Notes: generated from the sequence alone by a model not told the origin. Positions 49,145 through 58,736 are shown, counted from the stretch's first letter. The stretch is DNA of 64,000 nt from Microvirga sp. VF16 (GCF_016864375.1 NZ_CP069356.1:1240001-1304000); one strand, 5' to 3'. Made by a program: numbers and translations.

Positions 49145-50882
49145 GACACTGTCGGCGAATTCAGGCGGCGACCAGGGCAGCAAAGCGGGTCACGCGCGTC
49201 TTGGCACGTGGCCGTCCCTCAAGCCAGTTGATCATGCGGGAGACGTTCATCGCCACGGCCGTGCAGACGTGCTGAAGGCTGGTCTTTGCCAGCCCGATGT
49301 AGCGGCTGCGCCGCAGGCCAAAGGCGCGCACGCCCTGCGACAGCGTGGCTTCGACACCGGCGCGAATATGGTAGCGCTCCTGCCATTCAGGATCGCGCAT
49401 GCGGGCGCGGGCCGCATTCAGCGCCTCATGCTTCTCGCGAGGTCGGAAGTAGAGATTGCGGCGGGCCTCCTTGGCCTGCGTGCAAAGTGCCCGCACCGTG
49501 CAAATACCGCAATCGGAACGGCTAAACTGGGCATTGACGTCCTCAAGGCCATCACGGCCTCGCCGGATGCGCCACGTCACCGAGATCTTGCCCTGGGGGC
49601 AAATGACCCGTTCGTGCTCCCAGTCGATGACGAACTGCGCCAGATCGTAGCCGTGCCCTTCACGCATCTGCCACGTCGAGATACTTCGCACCGGCCCCTC
49701 GAGGGACACCGCGTGGTCGCGTCGACTGTCGACCAGCAGATCGGCATTGACATAGGCGCAGTCGACAAAATGCTCGGCAGGCAACAGACCCTTGGCCGCC
49801 AGTCTCGTGTGGATCTCGGCCGTGCAGCTCATGTCAAACTGCATGGCCATACCGGTCCTCACATGCGTGATCACATGGGCGCTGTCATCATCGCAGGTCT
49901 CGGTGACGTGGACCTTGTAGCCCGACCATTCGTGCCCGCGCTTGGTGCTGTAGTGCATCTCCGGATCATAGGGCGACTGCAGTCGCTCGCCGACCGGCGG
50001 CAGCTCCTTGCCGGCCCGCCAGCGTGGCCGGCCGTCCTCTCGGGCAAAATGCACCTGCCAGACGTGACGCAGCCGAGCCACCATCGGCACCGCGCGCGCC
50101 TCAGCCGGAGCTTCGGGCGCATCCAGCACATCGAGCAGCCGATAGCCGTCGGCGCCAATCTCGAGCGCCAGCGCCTCGCGCTTGGCCTGGCTCTTGGGCA
50201 GGCGGCCGTCCTCGATCCGGTGCGCATAGCGCTCAAACCAGACCGGCTGGGCGATTGAGCGCAGCCATTCGGGCACAACGGCCGCCAAATCGTCGAGCGT
50301 GGCACGCAGTGTCTCGCCGACCAGCTCCAAGAGATGCAGGTCACGCACGGCGCCGAGCACATGTGTGCTGTCAGTGCGCTGCTTGCCGCGCGGCTTGACC
50401 AGGCCGCGTGCCTTGAAGTGCTCGAGCATGCGGTCGAGCAGCAAATGCTCGGCGCCACCATCCACCAGCCGCTGGCGGAACTCGGCGAGCACGCTGAAGT
50501 GAAAGCCGGGGTCGGCCAACTCGAGCCCGAGCGCGTACTTCCAGTCGATCCGCGCCCGCACCGCATCGGCGGCCTGCCTGTCGCTCAGCTGTTCGAGGAA
50601 CTGGAACACCGTGACCAGCGCCAGGCGCCAGGGCGCCAGACCCGGCTGGCCTCGCGACGGATAGAAGGCGGCGAAGTCGGCGTCGCTGTAGAGCGCGCTG
50701 AACTCGTCGCGCAGCCGCATGATGGTGGTGCTCTTGGGAAACGCTGCGCGGGCAATGCGGGCAGTCTCCGTCGGGATCGCGCCGATCGGCTCTGGGTGAA
50801 GGCTCATGGCTGATCCTTCCTGCTCGGTGAAGCTCCAGATCATGCGCCCGCTCAGATCGCCGCGCAATTCGCCGACAGTGTC
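49145..50882 (-). mobile_element. IS1182-family element with 8-bp target duplication
   Basis: Terminal inverted repeats start GACACTGTCGGCGAATT at both ends and diverge inward (CAGGCGGCGACC vs GCGCGGCGATC). The flanks are AAGAAGAT at 49137-49144 and again at 50883-50890, a clean target duplication in emrB. Size 1738 bp, one transposase gene. Its intactness and the perfect duplication suggest a recent insertion. Confidence 0.93.
49161..50807 (-). CDS. IS1182-family transposase
   Basis: Starting at 50807 (AAGGA 8 nt upstream) the 548-residue transposase has the IS1182 N-terminal domain (RLRDEFSALYSDADFAAFYP, RIDWKYALGLELADPGFHFS) and the DDE core: Asp in QRTDSTHVLG, Asp in HFVDCAYVNADLL, and the Cys-rich CGICTVRALCTQAKEARR insert before YHIRAGVEATLSQGVRAFG with the Glu. 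It appears intact and is the likely mover of this element. A longer in-frame start at 50867 reaches into the inverted repeat and is rejected. Confidence 0.94.
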   Translation of the reverse strand: MSLHPEPIGAIPTETARIARAAFPKSTTIMRLRDEFSALYSDADFAAFYPSRGQPGLAPWRLALVTVFQFLEQLSDRQAADAVRARIDWKYALGLELADPGFHFSVLAEFRQRLVDGGAEHLLLDRMLEHFKARGLVKPRGKQRTDSTHVLGAVRDLHLLELVGETLRATLDDLAAVVPEWLRSIAQPVWFERYAHRIEDGRLPKSQAKREALALEIGADGYRLLDVLDAPEAPAEARAVPMVARLRHVWQVHFAREDGRPRWRAGKELPPVGERLQSPYDPEMHYSTKRGHEWSGYKVHVTETCDDDSAHVITHVRTGMAMQFDMSCTAEIHTRLAAKGLLPAEHFVDCAYVNADLLVDSRRDHAVSLEGPVRSISTWQMREGHGYDLAQFVIDWEHERVICPQGKISVTWRIRRGRDGLEDVNAQFSRSDCGICTVRALCTQAKEARRNLYFRPREKHEALNAARARMRDPEWQERYHIRAGVEATLSQGVRAFGLRRSRYIGLAKTSLQHVCTAVAMNVSRMINWLEGRPRAKTRVTRFAALVAA

Positions 50883-51480
50883 AAGAAGATCGTCTGCCAG
50901 CCATAGTTTTCGGTCAGATAGCCGCCGATAGTCGGGCCGATCGCCGGGGCAAAGGTGACCGACAGGGCAAAGAGAGCAAGTCCTATTGACTGCTGCGGTT
51001 TCGGCAGCTTGGTCAGGACCATCGTGAAGGCCATTGGGATCAGGACGCCGCCGGCTAAGCCCTGGAGGCCACGCATGACGATCATCGAACCGAGATCATG
51101 GGTGAAGGCACAGGCAATCGAGAACAGCGGGAACAGGATCGTACTGGTGATGATGTAGCGCCGGAACGAGAAGATACGGCTCAGATAGTCTGTCAGCGGG
51201 ATCACCACGATCTCGCCAATCAGGTAGGAGGTCGAGATCCAGGCGCCGTTGTCGACGCCGGTGCCGATGCCGCCCTCGATGTTGAGGAGCGAAGCATTGG
51301 TGATCTGGATGTTCAGGATCGCCATGAACGCCCCGATCATGCCGGCCAACACGGCCACCCACGCGGTCAGGCTGGCCTTGTCGGCGGGGCGGGTGGCAGA
51401 TAATGGGGAGTGCGAGGAATTGAGCGTCATGTCGGACATGGCCGTGCCTCTGGCAAGTGTGTCGTTCTGGTTTTTTGAAG

Positions 51481-52692
51481 CTACCCTTTGATGACGGCCT
51501 CCGAAGCGATCCGGTGCTCGGGCGTCCGGGTATCGATGCTGGGGGTGACCGACATACCGGGCCTGAGCTGGCCAGCCAGCGGCCTGCCGGAGTCGAGAAC
51601 AATTTTGACCGGGATGCGCTGCACTACTTTTGTAAAGTTGCCGGTGGCATTGTCGGGCGGCAGCAGGGCGAACTCCTGCCCGCTGGCCGGCGCGATGCTG
51701 TCGACACGCCCGCTGAAGGTGGCGCCCGGGAAGGTGTCGACATCGATCTCGACCGGCTGCCCAGGCCGGACATGGGTCAGCTGCGTCTCCTTGTAATTGG
51801 CAATGACATAGGTTGCATCGACCGGCACAACGGCCATCAGCTGCGTTCCGGCCTGTACGTACTGGCCCACCCGCAATGTCCGGTTCCCGACGACACCATC
51901 GACCGACGCGGTGATGGTGGTGTAAGACAGGTTCAGCTCGGCCTGCTTGAGCGCCGCTGCGCTCCGGGCCAGTACCGCATGGGCCTGAGCCAGTTCGGCC
52001 TTCAGGATATCGGTCTGTCGGATCGTGTTCGCGAGGGCCGCTTCGTCGCGTGTGACCGCCGCCCGGGCGGCCGCGATCCGGGATGAGGCCTGCTGGGCAT
52101 TCTGGACGCTTCCGAAGCCCTTGGTCGCAAGGGCGGCGTAACGCCGGTCCTCCTGCTCGGCGAAGGCCTCGTTGGCCTGATCGACAGCAATCGTCGCGCG
52201 TGCCGCGTCAATCAGCGACTGCTGAGCGGCGAGTGCGGCCTCCTTGTTGTCTGCTGTCGCCTGGGCCGCGGCGAGGTCGGCTTTGGCCTGTACCAGCGCC
52301 ACCGCATAGTCGCGATCGTCAATCCGGGCCAAGATCTGGCCGGCCTTGACGCGCTCATTGTCGCCGACCAGCACAGCCGCGATATAGCCCGGCACCTTCG
52401 GCGCGATTGTGCTGTTGTCGGCACGGACATAGGCATCGTCCGTCGACACCGTGAATCGCCCGACGGTCCAGTAGCGCCACCCGTAGTCGGCGGCTCCCGC
52501 CAAGGCGAGGAGACCGGCACCCACCAACAAGAGAGCGCGCAGCCGGCGCCTAGTGCCAGCCGGGCGGCCAATGGGATCCGCCTGAACGGGCGCGGCGCTT
52601 GGATCAGGCTCGGGAGCGCGGTTAGTCAGGTGGGGACTGAGTACTGTTAAAGCAGGCTTTTCGGCCGTGAAGGGAGCTGACTGCTGGGACAT
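51481..52692 (-). CDS. emrA: HlyD/EmrA-family membrane fusion protein
   Basis: From ATG 52692 (AAAGGGG upstream) the 403-residue protein has a cytosolic lead, one membrane helix (LRALLLVGAGLLALAGAADY), the lipoyl motif TDDAYVRADNSTIAPKVPGY, a long coiled-coil (about residues 110-230), and the barrel motifs TASVDGVVGNRTLRVGQYV and KETQLTHVRPGQPVEIDV. It should pair with the EmrB pump whose gene is interrupted downstream, so it may be an orphan. The adjoining TetR gene is divergent. Confidence 0.93.
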   Translation of the reverse strand: MSQQSAPFTAEKPALTVLSPHLTNRAPEPDPSAAPVQADPIGRPAGTRRRLRALLLVGAGLLALAGAADYGWRYWTVGRFTVSTDDAYVRADNSTIAPKVPGYIAAVLVGDNERVKAGQILARIDDRDYAVALVQAKADLAAAQATADNKEAALAAQQSLIDAARATIAVDQANEAFAEQEDRRYAALATKGFGSVQNAQQASSRIAAARAAVTRDEAALANTIRQTDILKAELAQAHAVLARSAAALKQAELNLSYTTITASVDGVVGNRTLRVGQYVQAGTQLMAVVPVDATYVIANYKETQLTHVRPGQPVEIDVDTFPGATFSGRVDSIAPASGQEFALLPPDNATGNFTKVVQRIPVKIVLDSGRPLAGQLRPGMSVTPSIDTRTPEHRIASEAVIKG

Positions 52693-52743
52693 CGGAATAC
52701 CCCTTTCCCATTTGGGGGACCTGGACATCCCGGTCCTGACCAA

Positions 52744-52769
52744 TTTAGGAAACTTGATGTTTTCCAAAA
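52744..52769. promoter_or_regulatory. Inverted repeat between emrA and TetR genes
   Basis: TTTAGGAAAC and GTTTTCCAAAA are imperfect inverted arms around TTGAT. A related TTTGGAAAAC lies at 52799-52808. Position and form fit an operator of the divergent TetR. Confidence 0.45.
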
Positions 52770-52813
52770 TAAGCTCTATAACGGCAATGTCAATCAGAAT
52801 TTGGAAAACCGTC

Positions 52814-53482
52814 ATGGGCGAAATTGCAGAGAAGACCCGGCGCTCTCGTGGACGCCCGCCAATCCGCTCCGACGAGGAGACCCGGCATCTGATCCTTGAG
52901 GCCGCGTCGTTGGAATTCCGGGCAAACGGCTACGCCTCCACCACCATGGCTGCCGTAGGCCAACGGGCCGGGATCTCCACCAAGACCATGTACCGCCTTA
53001 TCCCCACCAAGGCGGATCTGTTCAAAAGCATGTGCTCCGAGCGGATCGGACGTTTCATGCTGGCCATCGATGAGGCCGTCATCGGAACCCTCGAGCTTGA
53101 GGCGGCGCTTGAGCGTATTCTGTGCGCGTACGGCAACTTGGCCCTTGACCAGGAAGTCATCGCCATCACGCGGCTCGTCACCAGCGAGAGCGACCGCTTT
53201 CCCGAGCTTGGGGCGGCCTTTTACGAGGGCGCCTTCCGGCGCACCCGTGAGGCCATTGAGGGCTGGTTGCGTCGGCAATGCGATCAGGGAGTGATCGCGC
53301 TCGACGATCCTGGTGTCGCGGCTGACATGTTGCGCGGCATGATGGTCATGGAGCCACAGCGCGCCGTGATGCTAGGCCAACGCGCCGCGCCCGATGCGGA
53401 GGAGATCGCGGCACGGGCCAGAATGTGCGCGAACCTGTTCCTGACCGGCTGTCGTCTTAATACCCGTCCTGCCGCACATTGA
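52814..53482 (+). CDS. TetR-family repressor of emrAB
   Basis: From ATG 52814 the 222-residue protein has a TetR HTH (EETRHLILEAASLEFRANGY, ISTKTMYRLIPTKADLF) after an Arg-rich arm, and an AefR-like TetR_C domain (ITRLVTSESDRFPELGAAFY). It is divergent from emrA with inverted repeats between, so it is probably the pump repressor. The in-frame frame to 52667 overlaps emrA and is rejected; Met at 52787 is an alternative. Confidence 0.9.
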   Translation: MGEIAEKTRRSRGRPPIRSDEETRHLILEAASLEFRANGYASTTMAAVGQRAGISTKTMYRLIPTKADLFKSMCSERIGRFMLAIDEAVIGTLELEAALERILCAYGNLALDQEVIAITRLVTSESDRFPELGAAFYEGAFRRTREAIEGWLRRQCDQGVIALDDPGVAADMLRGMMVMEPQRAVMLGQRAAPDAEEIAARARMCANLFLTGCRLNTRPAAH

Positions 53483-53878
53483 ATGGATAGAAGCTGTCCT
53501 TTCGGGAGTTGCCGCCTGTTATACGAGCAGTCTCTCCATTCGAACTCATGTCGATCGCGTTCTGGTTCGATAGCAATGCAGGTGCTTATCGGACGCTGAG
53601 CAGCGCGACGGCGCCTCAGCATTTCTTTCCCATTCAGCATCAATCGCGAGTCCTTGCCTCTCCTCGCGTAGCCAATCGGAAGCAGTGATAGGGATCTTCG
53701 CCCTGAGTAATTCTGGTGCCGCTGTCAGTCAGGGTGCACAATGCTGTTGAGCACAGAGTTAGATGCCGTAATGGGCCTGCCGCTCACGCAGTAGCGGAGC
53801 GGGGTGGCTGTCCCTCAGAGTGATGTGTGTTGGAACGGGGTCCGAGCGGATCGGCCCCAAGCATCATGAGGGACAGCC

Positions 53879-54910
53879 ATGGACTACTATGCCGGAATCG
53901 ACGTGTCTTTGGAACTGAGCAGCGTCTGCATCCTCGATGGCTCCGGACAGATTGTCCGCGAGGCGAAGGTCGCCAGCGAGCCGGAGGCGCTTGCGGCCTT
54001 TCTCGCCAGCCTGAGCCTACCGCTCACCCGCGTCGGCCTGGAGGCCGGGCCACTTTCGCAGTGGCTGCATGCCGGCCTTGTGCAGGCTGGGTTCGAAGTC
54101 GTGCTGCTGGAGACGCGGCATGTCAAGGCGGCGCTCTCGGCCATGATCGTCAAGACCGACCGGCGCGATGCGCGCGGCATCGCCCAACTGCTGCGCATGG
54201 GCTGGTTCCGCCCCGTCCACTGCAAGTCGCCGCCGGCGCAAGAAGTGCGGGCGCTGCTCATGGCCCGCAAGCAGCTGCAGGCCAAGATGCGTGATGTCGA
54301 GCTCAGCCTGCGTGGGCTGTTGCGCGGCTTCGGCCTGAAGGTCGGCGAGATCAGCAAGGGCCAGTTTGCCGCCCGGGTGCGCACCCTCACGGCCGGTCAT
54401 GAAATGCTGGAGAAGATTGCCGAAGCCATGCTGCGCGCCCGGGACGCGCTGCAAATGGAGTTTGCCCGATTGCATCGGGCCATGCTGGCGATCGCCCGGA
54501 AGAACGAGGTCTGCCGGCGGCTGATGAGCGTGCCAGGCGTTGGCGCGCTGATCGCGGTCACCTTCACGTCCGCAGTCGATCATCCTGAGCGGTTCTCGCG
54601 CTCGCGGGCGGTGGGCGCGCATTTTGGCCTGACCCCGAAGAAGTATCAGTCGGGCGAGACGGATATCACGGGAGCCGTGAGCCGGGTGGGCGATCCGATG
54701 GTGCGCACGGCGCTCTATGAAGGAGCCCATATCCTGCTCACCCGCGCGGTGCGCTTCTCTGCGCTCAAGCGCTGGGCGCTGGAGGTGGCCAAGCGGCGCG
54801 GCATGCGGCGGGCCAAGGTGGCGCTGGCCCGGAAGCTTGCGGTCATTTTGCATCGCATCTGGATCGACGGCACCACCTTCCGCTGGAACCGGGAGGGCGT
54901 TGCCGCATAG
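53879..54910 (+). CDS. IS110-family (DEDD) transposase
   Basis: The 343-residue protein has the RuvC-like DEDD N-terminal domain (MDYYAGIDVSLELSSVCILD; Glu in VGLEAGPLSQWL; Asp pair in VKTDRRDARGIAQLLRMG) and the C-terminal transposase domain with the conserved Ser region MSVPGVGALIAVTFTSAVD and GAHFGLTPKKYQSGETD. It acts with an IS-encoded RNA in characterised relatives. The gene appears intact. Confidence 0.93.
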   Translation: MDYYAGIDVSLELSSVCILDGSGQIVREAKVASEPEALAAFLASLSLPLTRVGLEAGPLSQWLHAGLVQAGFEVVLLETRHVKAALSAMIVKTDRRDARGIAQLLRMGWFRPVHCKSPPAQEVRALLMARKQLQAKMRDVELSLRGLLRGFGLKVGEISKGQFAARVRTLTAGHEMLEKIAEAMLRARDALQMEFARLHRAMLAIARKNEVCRRLMSVPGVGALIAVTFTSAVDHPERFSRSRAVGAHFGLTPKKYQSGETDITGAVSRVGDPMVRTALYEGAHILLTRAVRFSALKRWALEVAKRRGMRRAKVALARKLAVILHRIWIDGTTFRWNREGVAA

Positions 54911-55149
54911 GAGAAACAAGCGTTCGGAACGGGGCGGCGATCGTCCCGTTCTCCTGAGGTCCCGTCGCCGGGACGATGGAGGCGGTCAAGCCGTAAGTAG
55001 TGCCGTGAGCATCTCATCGAGGTGGAACACGCGCCTTAGATGGGCTGACCGCATCCTCTCTGATGGCATGGTGGGGCGGCCTCGCGTCGACCCCGAACAG
55101 AAGCAAGACTTCGGCGACAGGACAGTCACTCAGGGGCTTGACACCCAAC
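54911..55149 (+). ncRNA. Candidate bridge/seekRNA region of the IS110 element
   Basis: This 3' non-coding part contains two strong hairpins: GAACGGG paired with CCCGTTC (54927-54951) and GTCCCG paired with CGGGAC (54959-54974). In IS1111-type elements the guide RNA is encoded after the transposase, in the position seen here. No expression evidence is available; the RNA limits are unknown. Confidence 0.35.
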
Positions 55150-55162
55150 GGCCCATTACAGA

Positions 55163-56582
55163 AGCACTACAGTTGCACCCGTCGGTTTTGCGCTAATTAC
55201 CTCCTGATCTGACACAGGAGGCTGCCATGACCGGTGTGGCCGTCGAGCAGATGCTCGAACTCTGGTGCGTGGAGTTGCGTCAGGTCAAAGCTCACCTCAA
55301 ATCGCTGTTTGCCCATCCCAGCATCGCCGCCTCGGCCGCCGCCTTCCTCGACGGGCTGCTGGGGCCGGAGCGGCGCAAGACCGGCTGGATGCGCGCGGAA
55401 GCCGCCGGCGATTCGGGCCCTTGGCGCCAGCAGGCGGTGCTCGGCCGCAGCCACTGGGACGCCGATGCGCTGCGGGATATGGTGCGCGACTATGCGCTCG
55501 AGACGCTCGCCTCACCCGGGGCGGTGCTGGTGATCGACGAGACCGGCTTTCTCAAGCAAGGCCAGCGCTCGTGCGGGGTAGGCCGACAATACACCGGATC
55601 GGCGGGCAAGATCACCAGTTGCCAGATCGGCGTGTTTGCCACCTACGTGTCGGAGAAGGGCTGCGCCTTCATCGATCGCCAGCTCTATCTGCCCAAGGAC
55701 TGGACCAACACGCCCGAGCGCCGCACGGCGGCTCAGGTGCCGGATGCCATTCGCTTTGTCACCAAACCCGAGATCGCCGCCGAGATGATCGAGCGCGCGA
55801 TCGCGGCTGACGTGCCGTTCGACTGGGCGGCGACGGACTCCATCTACGGCGTGGGCTCCATCGAGATGCTGTTGCGCCGGGCCGGCAAGGGCTATGTGCT
55901 CGGCGCTCATGCGACCGATCAGTTCAACTCCTGGGGCGACAAACCTGAGGTGGCCGGCATGGCCGAGCAGATCGCAAAGGCTCTTGCTCCCGGGACTTGG
56001 CGACGCCTGTCGGCGGGAGACGGCACCAAGGGAGCGCGCCTGTACGAATGGGCTTATCTAGAGTTGGCGGATCTCGAGGCGGATGAGTACAACGAAGACC
56101 TCACCGGCCTGTGGACGCGCGGCCTGCTGATCCGACGCAGCATCGCTGATGGGGATCTGGCGTTCTTCTCGACCTGGTGCCCGGCCGGCACGTCGATCGA
56201 AGAGTTGGTGCGGGTCGAGGGCCAGCGCTGGGCGATCGAAGATGCGTTCGAGACCGCCAAAACGGAGCTGGGGCTGACGCACAACGAAACCCGCTCGTGG
56301 CATGGCTGGCACCGGCATGTCTCGCTGGTGATGCTGGCCTTTGCCATGATGGCGGTGGTGCGCGAGCGCGCCAACACTCTCACGTCACCCCAAAAAAGAA
56401 ACGACGAAGCCCGGCTCCAGCGCTGGTGCGATGGTCTGTCCAGGAAATCCGCCGTGTGGCCACCCGCCTCCAGCAGCGTCGGATCGAGCCTGCCTTCGTG
56501 ATCGCCTGGTCCGCGTGGCGACGCGCGCATCAGGCGATGGCGCAAACCTCACATCGCAAACGCAAGGTGCAACTGTAGTGCT
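55163..56582 (+). mobile_element. IS701-family element
   Basis: A perfect 17-bp inverted repeat marks the ends (AGCACTACAGTTGCACC and GGTGCAACTGTAGTGCT). The right side is followed by CTAG, a typical IS701 target motif, but the left side directly joins the IS110 end and has no matching CTAG. Size about 1.42 kb. Confidence 0.85.
55227..56578 (+). CDS. IS701-family transposase with a frameshift near the C terminus
   Basis: The main frame (55227-56501) encodes the DDE region: DETGFLKQG, WAATDSIYGVGSIEMLLRR, VEGQRWAIEDAFETAKTELG. After TLTSPQ the frame diverges, while the conserved C terminus (ALVRWSVQEIRRVATRLQQR, IEPAFVIAWSAWRRAHQAMA) continues in another frame to 56578. The switch lies at CCCCAAAAAAG near 56390, so ribosomal slippage, mutation or a sequencing error is involved. 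The protein should be near 450 residues when joined. Confidence 0.85.
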
Positions 56583-57570
56583 AGATGTCTGGATGCGAGA
56601 CCTCCTTGGCGTGAGCGACGACCTGGAGGGCTTGAGGCAAAGCGTGTGGATCGGGTGGCTTCGCGCGCCGATTGGCCAGCTTCGGCTCAGCGACCAAGCG
56701 GCTTCGCACGACCTCGTCCGGTGATCGCCCCTTGAGCACGCGCTGGCGTCTTCTGTTGTAGGCTTGGTTGAAGCCCTTGAGCAGCGTCTCCAGATCCCCA
56801 TGGCTGTAGATCGTGATGCCGAGCACTTCACGCTGCACCCGTCCATTGAAGCGCTCGGCGAGACCGTTGGTTTGCGGCGTGTAGGGCTTGGTCCTGCGAT
56901 GCTCCACCTTCAACTGGTGGCAGGCGTCCTCGAAGCCATCAGCGGTAAAGCACGAGCCACGGTCGGTGAGCACGTGGGTGACCTTGAAGGGAAACGCGCG
57001 GATCGCTTCTTTGAGGAAGGCAATCGCGCTTATGGCCAGCTCGTCGTCTTTGACGGCCAGGTGCACCCAGCGCGAGCAGCGGTCGATGGCGACATAGAGG
57101 AAGCGTTTGCGGCTCTCGCCATTGGCGGTTCTCAGCTTGGGCAGGTGTTTGATGTCCATGTGCACGAAGCCGAGATCGTAGTCCTTGAAGGTGCCGCTCC
57201 GGCGCTGGCGCTGCTGCGCCGGTGGCAGGCGGCCTAAGCCTTCAGCCTTGAGGATGCGGTAGACCGCATCACGGTTGAGATGCGGCAGGAAATGCGTGAC
57301 CACGAAGGTCAGATCGTCGAGCGGAAAGCCGGTGGCCTGCCTCAGGGCGCAGACGATGGCGCGTTCCTCCTCGGTGGCCCTCCAGGGCAGCTTGTGCGGC
57401 CGGCTGCTGTGGTCCTGACAGTCTTTGGGGCCGCGCTTGCGCCATTTGCGGACCGTCTCGGTGCTCACACTGAAGCGCTGGGCCAGCACGCCCGTCGGCT
57501 CGGATGAGCGGGCAATCTCCTGGCGGACGGCTGGAGTGGTGCGGGCTTGCGGATGAAGGGAGTGCATCAT
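56581..57570 (-). CDS. IS481-family transposase
   Basis: The 329-residue protein has an N-terminal HTH (PTGVLAQRFSVSTETVRKWR) and the DDE core with Asp in LGFVHMDIKHLPKL, Asp in VTHVLTDRGSCFTADGFEDA and Glu in QTNGLAERFNGRVQREVLG. It seems intact. The last codon and TAG stop lie beyond the IS end, in the adjoining IS701 terminus, so its C terminus depends on the insertion site. Confidence 0.92.
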   Translation of the reverse strand: MMHSLHPQARTTPAVRQEIARSSEPTGVLAQRFSVSTETVRKWRKRGPKDCQDHSSRPHKLPWRATEEERAIVCALRQATGFPLDDLTFVVTHFLPHLNRDAVYRILKAEGLGRLPPAQQRQRRSGTFKDYDLGFVHMDIKHLPKLRTANGESRKRFLYVAIDRCSRWVHLAVKDDELAISAIAFLKEAIRAFPFKVTHVLTDRGSCFTADGFEDACHQLKVEHRRTKPYTPQTNGLAERFNGRVQREVLGITIYSHGDLETLLKGFNQAYNRRRQRVLKGRSPDEVVRSRLVAEPKLANRRAKPPDPHALPQALQVVAHAKEVSHPDI

Positions 57571-57676
57571 GTCCTCCTGCGATGAGGAGCTCGGCGCCGC
57601 AGGCCGTCAAAGCGCCAAGCATACTCCTCAATCGCGCAACGCACTTGGTCCCAACAACGTTCCGCCACCAGACAAT
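56586..57676 (-). mobile_element. IS481-family element
   Basis: The left end TGTCTGGATGCGAGACC and the right end, TGTCTGGTGGCGGAACG on the minus strand, form imperfect inverted repeats. TAGA occurs just outside both (56582-56585 and 57677-57680) as a possible target duplication. The element is inserted exactly where the IS701 ends and touches the IS630 on the other side. Confidence 0.75.
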
Positions 57677-57678
57677 TA

Positions 57679-58736
57679 GAGCATCGGACGTTCAGACGAA
57701 TCCATAGCCTGCGGCGGTGAAGTAGTTGCGGCATTCTCCTGGCTCGAACAAGTTGCAGATGTCACCGATGGCGCGCCAGAGCGCGTCGAGGGTTCGGGCC
57801 TCAGCTCTGCGCAGGAGCGCTTTGATCTTGGCAAAGGCCTGCTCAATTGGGTTCATGTCCGGACTGTACGGGGGCAGGAACAGGAACCAGGCGCCTTGTT
57901 GCTTCAGACACCGCGCGGCCTTCTCACTCTTGTGGGCTGGCAGGTTGTCGAGAATGACCACGTCGCCTTGGCGGAGCGTCGGCGCCAGTTGCGTCTCGAC
58001 ATACGTCTCGAAGATCTGACGGGTCATCGGCCCGTCGATCACCCAGGGCGCCGTCAGCTCATAGCACCGCAGCCCGGCGACAAAGGTCTGGGTTTTCCAA
58101 TGGCCAAAGGGAGCGCTCATACATAACCGCTTTCCCTTGCGGCAGCGCCCGCGCAGGCGCGTCATCTTGGTGGAGGTGCCGGTCTCATCCAGGAACACCA
58201 GACGATGCGGCTCCTGCTGCATGCGCGGCTGGCGCTTGCTGCGCCAATGATCGCGCGCTTGGCGCACGTCGGCGCGTCCTTGCTCGCTGGCCCGCAGCGT
58301 TTTTTTTGAAGCTGTAGCCCTGGCGAATGAACCAGCGCGAGATCGACGCAGGCATGACCTTCGTGCCGCAGGCCGCCAATTCAGCCGCGAGCTGCGGCAT
58401 GGTGATGTCGCCCTTCTCGGCAACACGCTGGAGCAGGAACTCGCGATGCGGATCGAGCTTGGAGTAGCGCCAGCCGCCCTCCGGCTTAGGTGCCAGGCTG
58501 CCAGTGGCTCGATAGGCCGCCATGAGCCGGACCACGAAGGCGACCGAGACCTCGAAGTGGCGGGCAGCCTCATGGCAGGGATGGCCCGCCTCGACAAAGC
58601 GCGCCACCCGGTGGCGCAGATCCAGCGAATAGGACTTGGTCATCGCTCATCTCCTCCCAGGAAGAGGGCTGAGACAAATGAATCACGAAGCCGCCACGCC
58701 GCATAGCCTCTGATTCAGTCAGAACCGCCGATGCTC
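57679..58736 (-). mobile_element. IS630-family element at a TA site
   Basis: Ends GAGCATCGG (57679-57687) and CCGATGCTC (58728-58736) are inverted and flanked by TA on both sides (57677-57678 and 58737-58738), the TA duplication characteristic of IS630/Tc1. It is 1058 bp and contains two overlapping frames. Confidence 0.9.
57692..58643 (-). CDS. IS630-family transposase (two frames joined at an A tract)
   Basis: The upstream frame (58643-58185) holds the HTH (SLDLRHRVARFVEAGHPCHE, MPASISRWFIRQGYSFKK). At AAAAAAAA near 58303-58310 it shifts to the frame with the DDE core: Asp in HRLVFLDETGTSTKMTRLRG, Asp in DVVILDNLPAHKSEKAARCL, Glu in LPPYSPDMNPIEQAFAKIK (57692 end). A programmed frameshift at such a tract is typical for IS630. 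Joined length is about 317 residues, which is family-normal. Confidence 0.9.

Larger units (their letters stand above)
48089..51439 (-). pseudogene. emrB: DHA2 (EmrB) MFS pump split by IS1182
   Basis: The 5' part (51439 to about 50883) encodes helices 1-6 (AVLAGMIGAFMAILNIQITN, YLIGEIVVIPLTDYLSRIF) and the 3' part (49144 to 48089) resumes at INLPPSAVMVVALFLTLERQ through the last helices. The break is an IS at 49145-50882 with an 8-bp target duplication; joining the halves restores WQTIFFINLPP. The gene is one of two disrupted emrB genes in this window. The last 5' frame continues into the IS for a few codons and stops. Confidence 0.92.
53768..55159 (+). mobile_element. IS110-family element, IS1111-like ends
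   Basis: The element is bounded by a 10-bp inverted pair, GTAATGGGCC (53768-53777) and GGCCCATTAC (55150-55159), around one transposase gene. Near the left end TGGCTGTCCCTCA and TGAGGGACAGCCA (53804-53816, 53866-53878) form another inverted pair just before the ATG. About 240 bp follow the gene, the right size for a guide RNA region. Subterminal inverted repeats place it in or near the IS1111 group; boundaries are inferred. Confidence 0.7.

Noticed and set aside
48789..50258. A 489-codon plus-strand frame
   Set aside because: It crosses the IS1182 boundary and is antisense to the transposase and emrB; no family resemblance.
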